A stretch of 64,000 nucleotides of DNA, taken from the NCBI GenBank assembly GCA_004346645.1, contig SMDA01000007.1:62001-126000 (forward strand). Direction: 5' to 3'. The notes below the pieces were generated by a model. That model was given only the letters and a program-made list of their open reading frames with translations, did no database searches and had not been told where the DNA came from. The position numbers and the translations under genes were made by a program. This document shows, piece by piece, positions 22,382 through 32,043 of this stretch (positions are counted from its first letter, which is position 1; every line of letters starts with the position of its first letter). The DNA comes from Gulbenkiania mobilis (lineage in GTDB: Bacteria > Pseudomonadota > Gammaproteobacteria > Burkholderiales > Chromobacteriaceae).

Positions 22382-23317
22382 ATGGAGTTTTTCCGCATTA
22401 AACGGGATATCCCGTTCATGAGTTACGGCCGGCTGACTACGGCCATTTCGCTGGTGACCTTCATCCTGGCGGTATTTTTCCTGGCCACCAAGGGGCTGAA
22501 TTTCAGCGTGGAGTTCACCGGCGGCACGGTGATGGAGGTGCAGTATCCGCAGGCGGCCAACCTGCCGGACATCCGCAAGCGGGTGGAAGGTCTGCGGCTG
22601 GGGGATGTACAGGTCCAGAGCCTGGGCACTTCGCGTGACGTACTGATCCGCCTGCCGTCCAAAAAAGACAAGTCCTCGGCCCAGCTGTCCAACGAGGTGC
22701 TGGGCGCGCTGAAGGCGGGCGGCACGCAGGTAGACCTGCGCAAGGTCGAGTTCGTGGGACCTAGCGTGGGCGAGGAACTGGTCAGCCATGGCCTGACCGC
22801 AATCACCATCGTCTGCATCGGCATCATGCTCTATCTGGCGCTGCGCTTCGAATGGCGCTTCGCGGTATCGGCCATCATCGCCAACATGCACGACGTGGTG
22901 ATCATCCTGGGCTGCTTCGCGCTGTTCCAGTGGGAGTTCTCGCTGACGGTGCTCGCTGGCGTGCTGGCGGTGCTTGGCTACTCGGTGAACGAGTCGGTGG
23001 TAGTGTTCGACCGAATCCGCGAGAACTTCCGCAAGCCGGGCATGCGCGGCCGCAACACCGCCCAGATCATCGACAACGCGATCACCTCGACCATCAGCCG
23101 AACGATCATCACCCACGGGTCCACTGAAGCAATGGTGCTGTCGATGCTGCTCTTTGGCGGCCCGGCCCTGCATGGCTTCGCCATGGCGCTCACGATCGGC
23201 ATCGTGTTTGGCATCTACTCGTCGGTGCTGGTCGCCAGCCCGATCGCGCTGGCGCTGGGCGTGAAGCGCGAGCACATGATCAAGCCGGTGAAACCGAAAG
23301 AAGAGGCAGTGGTCTGA
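22382..23317 (+). CDS. secF: Protein translocase subunit SecF
   Basis: A 311-residue six-helix partner of SecD: MEFFRIKRDIPFMSYGRL, then LNFSVEFTGGTVMEV, VGEELVSHGLTAI and the motif GYSVNESVVVFDRIRENFR. The ATG at 22382 follows a GAGGA ribosome site. A strong terminator follows at 23337. Confidence 0.97.
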   Translation: MEFFRIKRDIPFMSYGRLTTAISLVTFILAVFFLATKGLNFSVEFTGGTVMEVQYPQAANLPDIRKRVEGLRLGDVQVQSLGTSRDVLIRLPSKKDKSSAQLSNEVLGALKAGGTQVDLRKVEFVGPSVGEELVSHGLTAITIVCIGIMLYLALRFEWRFAVSAIIANMHDVVIILGCFALFQWEFSLTVLAGVLAVLGYSVNESVVVFDRIRENFRKPGMRGRNTAQIIDNAITSTISRTIITHGSTEAMVLSMLLFGGPALHGFAMALTIGIVFGIYSSVLVASPIALALGVKREHMIKPVKPKEEAVV

Positions 23318-23336
23318 ACGGCTGCACTTCCTCGCA

Positions 23337-23361
23337 CGGGCCGGCTCTCCGGCCCGTTTTT
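23337..23361 (+). terminator. Intrinsic terminator of the secDF operon
   Basis: Perfect eight-base arms CGGGCCGG/CCGGCCCG with loop CTCT and a five-T tail, 20 bases after the secF stop. Confidence 0.92.
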
Positions 23362-23376
23362 CATTGAACCGGCCCT

Positions 23377-23388
23377 TTCGGCCAACCT
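23377..23388 (-). repeat. Exact AGGTTGGCCGAA word, intergenic
   Basis: An exact 12-mer between the secDF terminator and dedA. It overlaps the region just upstream of the dedA -10 element. Confidence 0.8.
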
Positions 23389-23389
23389 G

Positions 23390-23395
23390 TACAAT
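23390..23395 (+). promoter_or_regulatory. TACAAT -10 element close to the dedA start
   Basis: TACAAT lies only 6 bases before the dedA ATG, so transcription would begin at or near the start codon. No good -35 is seen at 16-18 bases; TTGAAC stands 20 bases away. Confidence 0.35.
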
Positions 23396-23401
23396 CGCGG
23401 C

Positions 23402-24046
23402 ATGGACACCCTGAGCTTCCTGATCGACTTCATCCTGCACATCGACGTGCACCTGGCGGCCCTGGTGGCCGCCTATGGCCCCTGGATCTACCTCATCCTG
23501 TTCCTGATCGTGTTTTGCGAGACGGGGCTGGTGGTGACGCCTTTCCTGCCAGGAGACTCGCTGCTCTTCGTGGCCGGGGCGCTGGCCGCCATGGGCAAGA
23601 TGGACGTGCATGCGCTGGTGGGGCTGCTGACCGTCGCTGCCATCCTCGGCGACACGGTCAACTACACCGTTGGCCGAAGGGTGGGGCTGGCGCTGTTCCA
23701 GCGTTATCCGCGCCTGCTCAAGCCGGCCTATCTGGAACGCACCAATGCCTTCTACGCCCGACATGGCGGCAAGACGGTGATCTTTGCCCGCTTCGTCCCC
23801 ATTGTGCGCACCTTCGCCCCCTTCGTGGCTGGCGTGGGCGCTATGCATTACCGACGCTTCCTAGCCTACAACGTCGCAGGGGGCATCATCTGGGTGGCCG
23901 GGTTCTGCTATGCCGGCTACTTCTTTGGCAACCTGCCGGTGGTGCGCAACAATCTGGAGTACCTGATCTTCGGCATCATTCTGGTTTCCTTCCTGCCCGG
24001 CATCGTGGGCGTGCTGCGCCACCGCCGTGGCGGGGGTGCAGCATGA
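23402..24046 (+). CDS. DedA-family membrane protein
   Basis: A 214-residue polytopic protein with the DedA/VTT signature: [20 protein letters not shown] early, [11 protein letters not shown], and [20 protein letters not shown] with the paired arginines. Family members include YqjA and the undecaprenyl-phosphate flippases; a role in lipid-carrier recycling or membrane homeostasis is inferred. There is no ribosome-binding site before the ATG. Its stop overlaps the mutL start (ATGA), so it is transcribed with mutL. Confidence 0.9.
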   Translation: MDTLSFLIDFILHIDVHLAALVAAYGPWIYLILFLIVFCETGLVVTPFLPGDSLLFVAGALAAMGKMDVHALVGLLTVAAILGDTVNYTVGRRVGLALFQRYPRLLKPAYLERTNAFYARHGGKTVIFARFVPIVRTFAPFVAGVGAMHYRRFLAYNVAGGIIWVAGFCYAGYFFGNLPVVRNNLEYLIFGIILVSFLPGIVGVLRHRRGGGAA

Positions 24047-25929
24047 GCCGCATCCAGCGTCTGCCAGACCACCTCGTCAACCAGATCGCGGCCGGCGAGG
24101 TGGTGGAGCGGCCGGCGTCGGCGCTGAAGGAAATGCTGGAGAACAGCCTGGATGCGGGCGCCACGCGGATTGCGGTGGACCTGGCCCAAGGCGGCATCAA
24201 GCTGATCCGCGTCAGTGACAACGGGAGCGGCATCGCGGCAGAAGACCTGCCGCTGGCGCTGGACCGCCATGCCACCAGCAAGATCGCCTCGCTGGACGAC
24301 CTGGAGTGCGTCGTGACACTGGGCTTCAGGGGAGAAGGCCTGGCAAGCATTGCCTCGGTCTCCCGGCTGACCCTCACCAGCCGGCCGGTTGGCAGCGAGC
24401 ATGGCCACCAGATCGTAGCCATCGACGGCACCCTGCACCCGGTCGAACCCGCCCCCCATGCGCAGGGCACTACGGTGGAAGTAGTCGACCTTTATTTCAA
24501 TACCCCGGCCCGACGCAAGTTCCTCAAGAGCGAGGCGACCGAATACGCCCACTGCGCCACCACCTTCGAGCGCATCGCGCTGGCCCACCCGCAGGTCGAA
24601 TTCATCCTGCGGCACAACGGCAAGGTGGTGTGGCGCCTGCCGGCGCAAGCGCTGGCCGACCGTGTGGCCGCCCTGCTGGGACGCGACTTTGCCGACAACG
24701 CGCTTGCCGTGGAAACCTCGGCAGGCACGCTGGTGCTGACCGGCTTTGCCGGCCATCCCACAGCCTCCCGGGGCAACCGTGACACCCAGTACTTCTACGT
24801 CAACGGACGTTTCGTGCGTGACAAGACCGCACAGCATGCGCTGCGGCAGGCCTATCGCGACGTGCTGCATCACGAACGGCACCCGGCCTATGCACTGTTT
24901 CTGACGATGGACCCGGCACAGGTGGATGTAAACGTACATCCCACCAAGATCGAAGTACGCTTCCGCGAGAGCCAGGCAATCCACCAGTTCCTGTTCCACA
25001 GCGTGCACAAGACCCTGGCGGGCACCCAGGCCGGACAGGAGGCCGCACACCTTGCGTCGGAGGAGACGGCCCCGTCACCCGGGCCCCAACGCGAGGGTCT
25101 CCCGGGCGGTGCCCCGTCCAGAGCGGACTCCCCCTCTTCGGCTGGACGTTACCAGCAGCAGGCCATGCAGCTAGAGGTCACCCGCGGGGCCATCGGGCTG
25201 TATGAGTCCCTGTTCGGCGGACTGCGCGACGAGGAACGCAGCACCGCCGGCACCTTGGCCGAAGCCCCGGCGCCTTATGCGGTGCCCGCCTTGCCGGAGA
25301 CAGCCGTCCTTAAGGCGAATCCCTTGCCCGCTGCGCCCGATGGCCTGCCGCCGTTGGGCTTTGCGCTTGCCCAGCTGCACGGTGTTTATATCCTCAGTCA
25401 GTGTGTGGACGGCCTGATCATCGTGGACATGCACGCCGCCCACGAGCGGATCGTCTACGAACGGCTGAAGACGGCACTGGAAGCCGACCAGATTCCGATG
25501 CAGCCGCTGCTGCTGCCGGTATCATTTGCGGCCGACCGCTTCGAAGTGGCCACGGCGGACGAGCATGGTGAAGCGATGAAGCGGCTGGGTATCGACCTGG
25601 CCCTGCTCTCGCCCACGCAACTGGCGGTGCGGGGGGTGCCGGTGTGGCTGAAGGATGGAGACGCGGTCGAACTGGCGCGTGCGGTGCTGAAGGACGTGCG
25701 CGAATACGGGCTGACCCGGGTACTGACCGAGCGACGCAACGAGCTTCTGGCCACTATGGCCTGCCACGGCGCCGTGCGTGCCAACCGTCAGCTGACGCTG
25801 CCGGAAATGAATGCTCTGCTGCGCGACATGGAAGCCACCGAGCGCTCCGGTCAGTGCAACCACGGCCGCCCGACCTGGAGCCGCCTGTCGCTGCGGGACC
25901 TGGACAACCTCTTCATGCGGGGACGTTAG
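24043..25929 (+). CDS. mutL: DNA mismatch repair protein MutL
   Basis: A 628-residue protein. The GHKL ATPase N-terminus has [26 protein letters not shown] and [11 protein letters not shown] variable linker follows, then the dimerisation domain. The C-terminus has [12 protein letters not shown], which fits the D(Q/M)HAxxExxxxE endonuclease pattern, together with [10 protein letters not shown] and CNHGRPT. It is therefore probably a nicking MutL, as expected in a lineage without MutH. Its start overlaps the dedA stop, and it is followed by a racemase-like gene and miaA. Confidence 0.97.
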   Translation: MSRIQRLPDHLVNQIAAGEVVERPASALKEMLENSLDAGATRIAVDLAQGGIKLIRVSDNGSGIAAEDLPLALDRHATSKIASLDDLECVVTLGFRGEGLASIASVSRLTLTSRPVGSEHGHQIVAIDGTLHPVEPAPHAQGTTVEVVDLYFNTPARRKFLKSEATEYAHCATTFERIALAHPQVEFILRHNGKVVWRLPAQALADRVAALLGRDFADNALAVETSAGTLVLTGFAGHPTASRGNRDTQYFYVNGRFVRDKTAQHALRQAYRDVLHHERHPAYALFLTMDPAQVDVNVHPTKIEVRFRESQAIHQFLFHSVHKTLAGTQAGQEAAHLASEETAPSPGPQREGLPGGAPSRADSPSSAGRYQQQAMQLEVTRGAIGLYESLFGGLRDEERSTAGTLAEAPAPYAVPALPETAVLKANPLPAAPDGLPPLGFALAQLHGVYILSQCVDGLIIVDMHAAHERIVYERLKTALEADQIPMQPLLLPVSFAADRFEVATADEHGEAMKRLGIDLALLSPTQLAVRGVPVWLKDGDAVELARAVLKDVREYGLTRVLTERRNELLATMACHGAVRANRQLTLPEMNALLRDMEATERSGQCNHGRPTWSRLSLRDLDNLFMRGR

Positions 25930-25930
25930 G

Positions 25931-26638
25931 ATGCACCCTAGCTCAGAGCGCTGGCTGGGAATCGTTGGCGGCACCAGCTGGGAATCCACTGCCCTCTACT
26001 ACCGCATCCTCAACGAAACCGTACGCACCCAACAGGGAGGACTGCACTCGGCGCGTCTGCTGCTCGCCAGTGTGGACTTCGCTCCGCTGGAAGCGGACAT
26101 GCGCACCGGAAACTGGCCCGCAGTCGAGGCCTGCCTGCTTCAGGCCGGCAAACGGTTGGTCGCGGCGGGTGCCGGCGCGCTCCTGCTCGCCTCCAATACG
26201 CTGCATCGGCTGTACCCCATCCTGTCCACCGCCCTGCCGGTGCCGATGCTTCACATTGCCGATGCTGCCGGCGCAGCCCTATCCCGTGACGGCCATCGCA
26301 GGGTGCTGCTGCTGGGGACGCAGTACACGATGGAGGCGCCGTTCTATCGGGAAAGGTTGGCCGAAGCGTGGGGGCTGACCGCCCTCATCCCCTCCCCGGC
26401 GGAGCGCCAAGCCTTGCAACGCCTGATTTTCGACGACCTTTGCCAAGGACGCGTCCCTCCCGAGGGCACCCGTCTTCTCCAGGCGCTGACCGGACAGGAA
26501 GGCATCGACGCCGTGCTGCTCGGCTGTACCGAGCTGACGCTGGCCCTGCCAGGGCACGCTGCGGCCTGCCCGGTGTACGACACTGCCCGCCTGCATGCCG
26601 AAGCCGGCGCGGCCTGGCTGCTGGAGGACTGCGCATGA
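25931..26638 (+). CDS. Aspartate/glutamate racemase family protein
   Basis: A 235-residue protein with the Asp/Glu racemase fold: [20 protein letters not shown] at the N-terminus, ASNTLHRL in the first half and [11 protein letters not shown] in the second. In the family the two catalytic positions lie before N-T-x-H and in GCTE. Here the first is Ser and the second is Cys, a pairing reminiscent of YgeA-type enzymes, which use Thr/Cys. Substrate is unknown. It lies between mutL and miaA, overlapping miaA by 4 bases. An exact repeated 12-mer occurs at 26354. Confidence 0.85.
   Translation: MHPSSERWLGIVGGTSWESTALYYRILNETVRTQQGGLHSARLLLASVDFAPLEADMRTGNWPAVEACLLQAGKRLVAAGAGALLLASNTLHRLYPILSTALPVPMLHIADAAGAALSRDGHRRVLLLGTQYTMEAPFYRERLAEAWGLTALIPSPAERQALQRLIFDDLCQGRVPPEGTRLLQALTGQEGIDAVLLGCTELTLALPGHAAACPVYDTARLHAEAGAAWLLEDCA
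26354..26365 (+). repeat. Exact AGGTTGGCCGAA word in the racemase gene
   Basis: An exact 12-mer read in the coding frame as Arg-Leu-Ala-Glu. Confidence 0.8.
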
Positions 26639-27606
26639 CGCCTCGCGCCCTGATGCTGATGGGGCCGACCGCGTCGGGCAAGACAGGTCTTGCTCTGGCG
26701 CTGGCGGAGCGCTTTGACATCGAGATCGTCAGTGTGGACTCCGCACTGGTTTACCGGGACATGGATATCGGCACCGCCAAGCCAACGCTGGCGGAGCGCG
26801 CCCGCTGCCCGCACCACCTGATCGATATCATTGACCCGACCGAGGCCTACTCGGCGGCACAGTTCTGCGAGGCGGCCAACACGCTGGTAGAGACGATCTG
26901 CCGGCGTGGACGCCTGCCCGTGCTGGTCGGCGGCACCATGATGTATTACAAGGCCCTATTCGAAGGCCTGTCGGACCTGCCTCAGGCCGACCCCGCCCTG
27001 CGGGCGCAGCTGGACGCCGAGGCGGCAGCCGAGGGCTGGCCTGCCCTGCACCGCAGGCTGGCCAGCCTTGACCCTGACACCGCCGTCCGCCTGGCACCCA
27101 ACGATGCCCAGCGCATCCAGCGGGCGCTGGAGATCTGCCTTTTGACCGGGCAGACCATGTCCGCCCTGACCGCCCGGGGCAAGGCTGCGTCCGCACGCTT
27201 TGAGAGTCTGGCGCTGGCCCTGGTACCGGCAGAACGCGCCTGGCTGCATGGACGGATCGCCAAACGCTTCGGCCAGATGCTGGAAGCCGGCTTCATCGAC
27301 GAGGTAGCCTCGCTGCGGCGCCTCTACCCGGGCCTGACGCCCGAATTGCCTTCGATGCGTTGCGTCGGCTATCGCCAAGCCTGGGCCTTTCTCGATGGCG
27401 AGGACAGCTATGATGACTTCATCGACAAGGGCATCGCCGCCACCCGGCAGTTGGCCAAGCGGCAGCTCACCTGGACCCGCAGTCTTCCTGTGATACCGCT
27501 CAACGCCCAAGCGCCGGATCTGGCCGATAGCCTTTTTGGTGCGGTCGAAAGCTGGCAGGCCGGGCACCCTGCCGACCCCGCCCTCGCCTACACCGGCCCC
27601 TTCTGA
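26635..27606 (+). CDS. miaA: tRNA dimethylallyltransferase MiaA
   Basis: A 323-residue enzyme that adds the isopentenyl group to A37 of tRNAs reading UNN codons. It has the P-loop MGPTASGKT, the [16 protein letters not shown] segment with the substrate-binding Asp, and [15 protein letters not shown]. The ATG overlaps the racemase stop. A bidirectional terminator follows. The mutL-miaA linkage is conserved, although hfq, its usual downstream partner, is elsewhere here. Confidence 0.97.
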   Translation: MTPRALMLMGPTASGKTGLALALAERFDIEIVSVDSALVYRDMDIGTAKPTLAERARCPHHLIDIIDPTEAYSAAQFCEAANTLVETICRRGRLPVLVGGTMMYYKALFEGLSDLPQADPALRAQLDAEAAAEGWPALHRRLASLDPDTAVRLAPNDAQRIQRALEICLLTGQTMSALTARGKAASARFESLALALVPAERAWLHGRIAKRFGQMLEAGFIDEVASLRRLYPGLTPELPSMRCVGYRQAWAFLDGEDSYDDFIDKGIAATRQLAKRQLTWTRSLPVIPLNAQAPDLADSLFGAVESWQAGHPADPALAYTGPF

Positions 27607-27617
27607 AAGGGCGCAAA

Positions 27618-27651
27618 AATGACAAAGCCCGCTTACGCGGGCTTTGTCATT
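27618..27651. terminator. Bidirectional terminator between miaA and RidA gene
   Basis: Perfect 15-base arms starting AATGACAAAGCCCGC with loop TTAC; A/T-rich ends serve both converging genes. Confidence 0.9.
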
Positions 27652-27670
27652 GTGTCAGGGTTGGCCGAAC

Positions 27671-28018
27671 CTAGCGGGCGGCCACCAGCTTGATCTCCAC
27701 CCGCCAGGCCGGGTTGGCCAAACGCGCCTCAACGGTAGCGCGCGCCGGCACCTGACCCGGCACCACCCAAGCGTCCCAGGCCGCATTCATGGCGTCATAG
27801 TCGTCCAGACTGGCGAGGAAGATGGTGGCATCCACCACACGCGATTTGTCCGAACCCAGTTCGGCCAAGAGCGCGTCGATCTGGGCCAGCACGTTTTCGG
27901 TCTGCGCCTTGGCATCAGCCTCCGGGTTTTCGGGCACCTGCCCGGCCAGGAAGATTAGGCCATTGACGACAGAGGCTTCCGCGAGGCGCGGGCCCGGCTT
28001 ATGGCGGTAAACGGTCAT
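27671..28018 (-). CDS. RidA/YjgF-family protein
   Basis: A 115-residue single-domain protein with GLIFLAGQVPENPEADAKAQ, VVDATIFLASLDDYDAMNAA and the C-terminal ARATVEARLANPAWRVEIK. The Arg and Glu used by RidA to hydrolyse reactive enamine/imine intermediates appear conserved in RATVE and VEIK, but members of this large family vary in activity. It is a single gene converging on miaA. Confidence 0.88.
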   Translation of the reverse strand: MTVYRHKPGPRLAEASVVNGLIFLAGQVPENPEADAKAQTENVLAQIDALLAELGSDKSRVVDATIFLASLDDYDAMNAAWDAWVVPGQVPARATVEARLANPAWRVEIKLVAAR

Positions 28019-28100
28019 ACCCTCATCCTTTCAACATCACATCGAACAGTGCCCGATTCTACCGGCAAAGCCATACGGGGGCCCACTGGCCGCAGGCAAA

Positions 28101-28124
28101 GAAAAAGCCCGCACAGGTGCGGGC
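28101..28124 (-). terminator. Intrinsic terminator after the desaturase gene
   Basis: Perfect eight-base arms GCCCGCAC/GTGCGGGC with an AG centre, then TTTTTC on the minus strand. Confidence 0.88.
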
Positions 28125-28146
28125 CGGGCGCAGGGGTCAACCGTAA

Positions 28147-29343
28147 TCAGGCGACCGCAGCGCGACGCAAACTGGCGGCAAAGTCCTGCAGGGCGGCGAT
28201 GCCGCTGGCCTCGGCACGTGCGCACCAGTCCTGCATTTCCTTCACCAGTTGCTCGCGCGAGAGCGTGGAACGCTCCCACAGCCGCGTCAGCTCCTGACGC
28301 ATGGTATAGATGGTCTTCAGAACCTGGCTCTTCTCCAGCAGGCGTTCGAGCTGCTCGCGCTCGACGGCCGGGGTATCCTTGGCGTCCTGCTTCAGCCACA
28401 CCTTCATCTTCCTCACCGGATTGAAACCGAACTCGCGTCGGTGCTGGGCCTCCAGGATACGCTCGATCTCGCTGCGGTAGACGGCTTTCAGCTCGCGTGC
28501 ATAGCGGGCAGCCACTGCATAGCGGTTGGTCACCACCGCCTGCAGCTGCTCCAGCCCGATGTCCAGCGCGTTCTGCGTGGCATCGACGGCGAGCTTGGGC
28601 GCCACCTTGCGCACCTTGGCCAGGCCCAGGATTTCCATGATGCGGATGTACATCCAGCCGATGTCGAATTCATACCACTTGTACGACAGCTTGGCCGAAG
28701 TACCGAAGGTGTGGTGGTTGTTGTGCAGCTCCTCACCACCGATGAGGATGCCCCACGGGAAGAGGTTGGTGGCAGCATCCTCGTTCTCGAAGTTGCGGTA
28801 ACCCCAGTAGTGGCCCAGGCCATTGACCACACCCGCGGCCCAGAACGGGATCCACACCATCTGCACGGCCCAGATGGTCAGGCCGATCGGCCCGAACAGG
28901 ACCACGTTGATCAGGAGCATCAGCACGATGCCCTTGGCGCTGTGCTTGCTGTACACATTGCGCTCCAGCCAGTCGTCCGGGGTGCCATGGCCGAATTTCT
29001 CCATGATGGAGCGGTCCTTGCTGGCCGCACGGTAGAGCTCGGCGCCCTCCCAAAGCACCTTCTTGATGCCCAGCACCTGCGGGCTGTGCGGATCCTCGGC
29101 GGTCTCGCATTTGGCGTGGTGCTTGCGGTGGATGGCGGCCCACTCCTTGGTCACCATGCCCGTGGTCAGCCACAGCCAGAAGCGGAAGAAGTGGCTGGGG
29201 ATGGGGTGCAGGTCCAGCGCCCGATGGGCCTGGTGACGGTGCAGGAAGATGGTGACGGACGCGATGGTGATGTGGGTCAGACCCAGCGCGACCAGAACAT
29301 ACCCCCACCACGGGAGGTCGATCAAACCGTTAAGCCATTGCAT
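28147..29343 (-). CDS. Membrane fatty acid (acyl-CoA) desaturase
   Basis: A 398-residue integral membrane protein with the three histidine boxes of delta-9 desaturases: HRHQAHR, HRKHHAK and HNNHH (in GEELHNNHHTF), which hold the di-iron centre. Hydrophobic segments surround boxes one and two. It would introduce a cis double bond into acyl chains for membrane fluidity. The C-terminal 130 residues are charged and helical. It is monocistronic, with its own terminator, divergent from the ydgA-like gene. Confidence 0.93.
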   Translation of the reverse strand: MQWLNGLIDLPWWGYVLVALGLTHITIASVTIFLHRHQAHRALDLHPIPSHFFRFWLWLTTGMVTKEWAAIHRKHHAKCETAEDPHSPQVLGIKKVLWEGAELYRAASKDRSIMEKFGHGTPDDWLERNVYSKHSAKGIVLMLLINVVLFGPIGLTIWAVQMVWIPFWAAGVVNGLGHYWGYRNFENEDAATNLFPWGILIGGEELHNNHHTFGTSAKLSYKWYEFDIGWMYIRIMEILGLAKVRKVAPKLAVDATQNALDIGLEQLQAVVTNRYAVAARYARELKAVYRSEIERILEAQHRREFGFNPVRKMKVWLKQDAKDTPAVEREQLERLLEKSQVLKTIYTMRQELTRLWERSTLSREQLVKEMQDWCARAEASGIAALQDFAASLRRAAVA

Positions 29344-29509
29344 AGGTTTTTGGTTTACCTCTGTATTGCCTTGAAAAAGATTAAACGTCTAGAGACTTGG
29401 CTCTATTGTAGCGGTTTACGCTCTGCCCGACAGCCGCTATCTGGCGGTTCCTTCTGGCCGGGCATGGTGTACCATTGGGCCTTCACTCCAACGAAGCCAG
29501 AATGTACAC

Positions 29510-31087
29510 GTGTTGAAGAAACAACGCCTTATTCTTGCAGGGGCCAGTGTTGCAGGCGTGCTCGTCCTGTACGGTGCCGCCGCCTACTGGTCCGGGCTCA
29601 AGGCCGAGGAAACCCTCGCCGAACAGCACAAGATGTTGTCCCAGCTGCCGTTTTTCAAGGTCAAGAGCCATGTTTACGAGCGCGGCTGGTTCACGTCCAC
29701 AGAAACCACCGAACTCGTCTTCAACCGCAAACTGTTTGCGCCTTACGAGAGCCTGATGCCCGACAATGTGCGGCCCTTGCTCAACCGTACGATCCGCTAC
29801 ACGCACACCGTCCGGCACGGCCCCTTGCCGGGTCTGACCGAGGGCCACTTCCAGCCGGCCCGTGCGCTGGTAACGACCGAGTTCTCCATGAGCGATGAGA
29901 CCCGGCGCACCCTGGCAAAGTTCTTCGGTGACCAACCTCCGATCACCGTCGTCAACCGCCTCGGCTTCGGCGGAGGCGGCGAACTGTCGGTCACCGTGCC
30001 CGCCTTCGACTACGAAGAAACGCTCTCGGGCGTACACATGAAGTGGCAGGGTTTCACCCTCAAGGTGGATTACGCCTCCGGCTACCAGGAGTACAAGACC
30101 GACGCCAGCACGCCAGGCTTCGTACTACAGGCGGCCACCAAGGGCAGCCTGTCGCTCGGCCCGCTGCGCTACCTCTCCGACATCCGCCCCGGTACCACCG
30201 GCGTGAAGCTGGGAACGAGCGAGCTGACGGTGGATGCCGTCGGTCTCAACTGGAAGGAAGCGGTTCCCTATAGCATCAAGCTGAACGAACTGGTGTTCCT
30301 GCTCACCCGCATGCGCGTGGGCGAGTTCATCAATCCTTCGGGCGAACTGCGGCCTTCGAACGTGGCCCTGAAGAAACTGCGTTACCAGATCGTGACCAGC
30401 GAGCAGGACAGCTTCATCAATACCCGTGGCAAGCTCGACTTCGAGACTTTCCGTTATAACGATCAGCTCTACGGGCCCCTGCGTCTGGATGTTTCGGCCA
30501 ACCACCTGCATGGTCCGACGCTCGTCCGTCTGGACAAGACGATCTCGGCGATCCCGGTAGAAGGTGTGGATCCAGCGGTGCTGCGCCAGCGCTATCTCGA
30601 CACCATCAAGACCGAGGGGCTGCCCCTGCTGGAAAATAACCCTCGCCTCGTGATCAACGAGCTCTACCTCAAAATGCCCAACGGCGAGGCGCGCCTGACC
30701 GGCAACCTCGGGCTGCAGGGCTTCACCCGCTCCGATCTCGACAACCCCACCGCCTTCCTCAAGCGCTTCAACGTGGAGGCGAAGGTAGACCTGCCGCGGC
30801 GCACCCTGGACGACCTGGTGGTGGCCCAAGCCCGCAACCTCTTCACCGTGGACGCGTCGGCCGAAGAGCAGCCAAGCCTGGAAGAGATCGACAACTTGGC
30901 GCTCAGCCTGCTGGACACCCAACTGGCACAATGGACCGAACAGGGCTACCTGACGCAGAACCAAGGCCAGGTGGCAACCGAGTTCGTTTTCCGCAACGGC
31001 GAACTGCGGGTGCGCAACCACAAGGTCGCCTTGCCCTGGGAAGAGGCCGACATCACACCAGGCGAGCCCGCATCGGCGGCCCAGTAA
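29510..31087 (+). CDS. YdgA-like DUF945 protein
   Basis: A 525-residue protein with an N-terminal membrane anchor (LILAGASVAGVLVLYGAAAY) and a long periplasmic region of the YdgA/DUF945 type, marked early by SHVYERGWFTSTETTELV. Family members lie in the envelope and have no clear biochemical role. The start is GTG at 29510 or the adjoining TTG at 29513; neither has a good ribosome site, so the start is uncertain. A terminator follows. Confidence 0.8.
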   Translation: MLKKQRLILAGASVAGVLVLYGAAAYWSGLKAEETLAEQHKMLSQLPFFKVKSHVYERGWFTSTETTELVFNRKLFAPYESLMPDNVRPLLNRTIRYTHTVRHGPLPGLTEGHFQPARALVTTEFSMSDETRRTLAKFFGDQPPITVVNRLGFGGGGELSVTVPAFDYEETLSGVHMKWQGFTLKVDYASGYQEYKTDASTPGFVLQAATKGSLSLGPLRYLSDIRPGTTGVKLGTSELTVDAVGLNWKEAVPYSIKLNELVFLLTRMRVGEFINPSGELRPSNVALKKLRYQIVTSEQDSFINTRGKLDFETFRYNDQLYGPLRLDVSANHLHGPTLVRLDKTISAIPVEGVDPAVLRQRYLDTIKTEGLPLLENNPRLVINELYLKMPNGEARLTGNLGLQGFTRSDLDNPTAFLKRFNVEAKVDLPRRTLDDLVVAQARNLFTVDASAEEQPSLEEIDNLALSLLDTQLAQWTEQGYLTQNQGQVATEFVFRNGELRVRNHKVALPWEEADITPGEPASAAQ

Positions 31088-31105
31088 AGCGCCGAGGGTA
31101 AAACG

Positions 31106-31130
31106 AAAGGGAGCCACGGCTCCCTTTTTT
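31106..31130 (+). terminator. Intrinsic terminator after the ydgA-like gene
   Basis: Ten-base arms AAAGGGAGCC/GGCTCCCTTT with a two-base centre, followed by more T. Confidence 0.9.
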
Positions 31131-31187
31131 CTTGCACGATTTTCGCGCTCAGCCCTACGTGCCCACCGCTGCCCTGTCAGGCAGGAA

Positions 31188-31658
31188 TCACGATTCCATT
31201 TGGCTTTGTAGGTAGTTTTGCAGGCCGGTGGCATCCACAAGGCCCAGCTGGGTCTCCAGCCAGTCCACGTGCTCTTCCTCGCTCTCCAGGACGTCTTCAA
31301 GCAGGTCGCGCGTCACGTAGTCCTTCACCGACTCGCAGTAGGCAATGGCCTCGCGCAGGAGCGGCAGCGCTTCCATTTCCAGGCGGAGGTCGCCCTGCAG
31401 CATTTCCACCGGGTTCTCGCCGATGTAGAGCTTGCCAAGATCCTGCAGGTTGGGCAGCCCTTCAAGGAAAAGGATGCGCTCGATCAGCGCATCCGCATGC
31501 TTCATTTCGTCGATGGATTCGTGGTAGACACGGTCGTTGAGCTTCTTCAGCCCCCAGTTCTTGTACATGCGCGCATGCAGGAAGTACTGGTTGATGGCAG
31601 TCAGCTCGTTCTTGAGTATCTGGTTGAGGTAGCGGATGACTTTCTTGTCGCCTTGCAT
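31188..31658 (-). CDS. bfr: Bacterioferritin
   Basis: A 156-residue four-helix-bundle protein. Ferroxidase and haem ligands sit at the standard positions: Glu18, Glu51, Met52 (haem) and His54 in [10 protein letters not shown], with later Glu/His in [15 protein letters not shown]. It oxidises and stores iron in a 24-subunit shell. It is downstream of bfd on the same strand, 74 bases apart. Confidence 0.97.
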   Translation of the reverse strand: MQGDKKVIRYLNQILKNELTAINQYFLHARMYKNWGLKKLNDRVYHESIDEMKHADALIERILFLEGLPNLQDLGKLYIGENPVEMLQGDLRLEMEALPLLREAIAYCESVKDYVTRDLLEDVLESEEEHVDWLETQLGLVDATGLQNYLQSQMES

Positions 31659-31732
31659 GACGGTCTCCCGTAGTTAACCTTGCCATTATGGCACAGGGTG
31701 GGGAGGAGACAACCGCAGGCCCCGAAGGTCGG

Positions 31733-31933
31733 TCAGGCTGCTTCGCGCAGGGTGGGCGAGCCGGACGCCTCGGCCAACGCGTCCTTGAGTACCTGATGGG
31801 CGCAACAGGCGCACTTGCCACACTCGCTGGCCACGCCCAGCTGCAGGTTAAGGTCGCGCATGCGGGTGGCACCGTTCTCTACGGCTTCCCGGATGTGGGT
31901 GTCGGTAACGGCATTGCAAAGACAGATATACAT
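31733..31933 (-). CDS. bfd: Bacterioferritin-associated ferredoxin
   Basis: A 66-residue 2Fe-2S protein starting MYICLCNAVTD. Cys4, Cys6, Cys38 and Cys41 occupy the same positions as in E. coli Bfd, which reduces bacterioferritin so iron can be released. The ATG at 31933 is two codons inside the open frame. A candidate Fur box lies about 70 bases upstream. The bfd-bfr pairing fits iron-controlled storage and release. Confidence 0.95.
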   Translation of the reverse strand: MYICLCNAVTDTHIREAVENGATRMRDLNLQLGVASECGKCACCAHQVLKDALAEASGSPTLREAA

Positions 31934-32002
31934 GGCCACGCCTGCTGGGCAGAAGAGTCGATCGGATCAACAATTGAGGTTTGATTGCATCCTAGATAAA
32001 AA

Positions 32003-32017
32003 TAAGAATGATTGTCA
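32003..32017. promoter_or_regulatory. fur box: Candidate Fur box between bfd and nudJ
   Basis: TAAGAAT-G-ATTGTCA fits the 7-1-7 Fur pattern (TGATAAT-n-ATTATCA) at 11 of 14 half-site positions. It lies in an AT-rich patch between the divergent bfd and nudJ starts. Confidence 0.5.
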
Positions 32018-32043
32018 ACAACAAGAAAGGCGGAGCCCGCAAT

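Noticed and set aside
21794..23848. A 684-codon frame antisense to secD/secF
   Set aside because: It is a shadow frame with His/Arg/Gln-rich low-complexity sequence typical of reverse reading of GC-rich genes.
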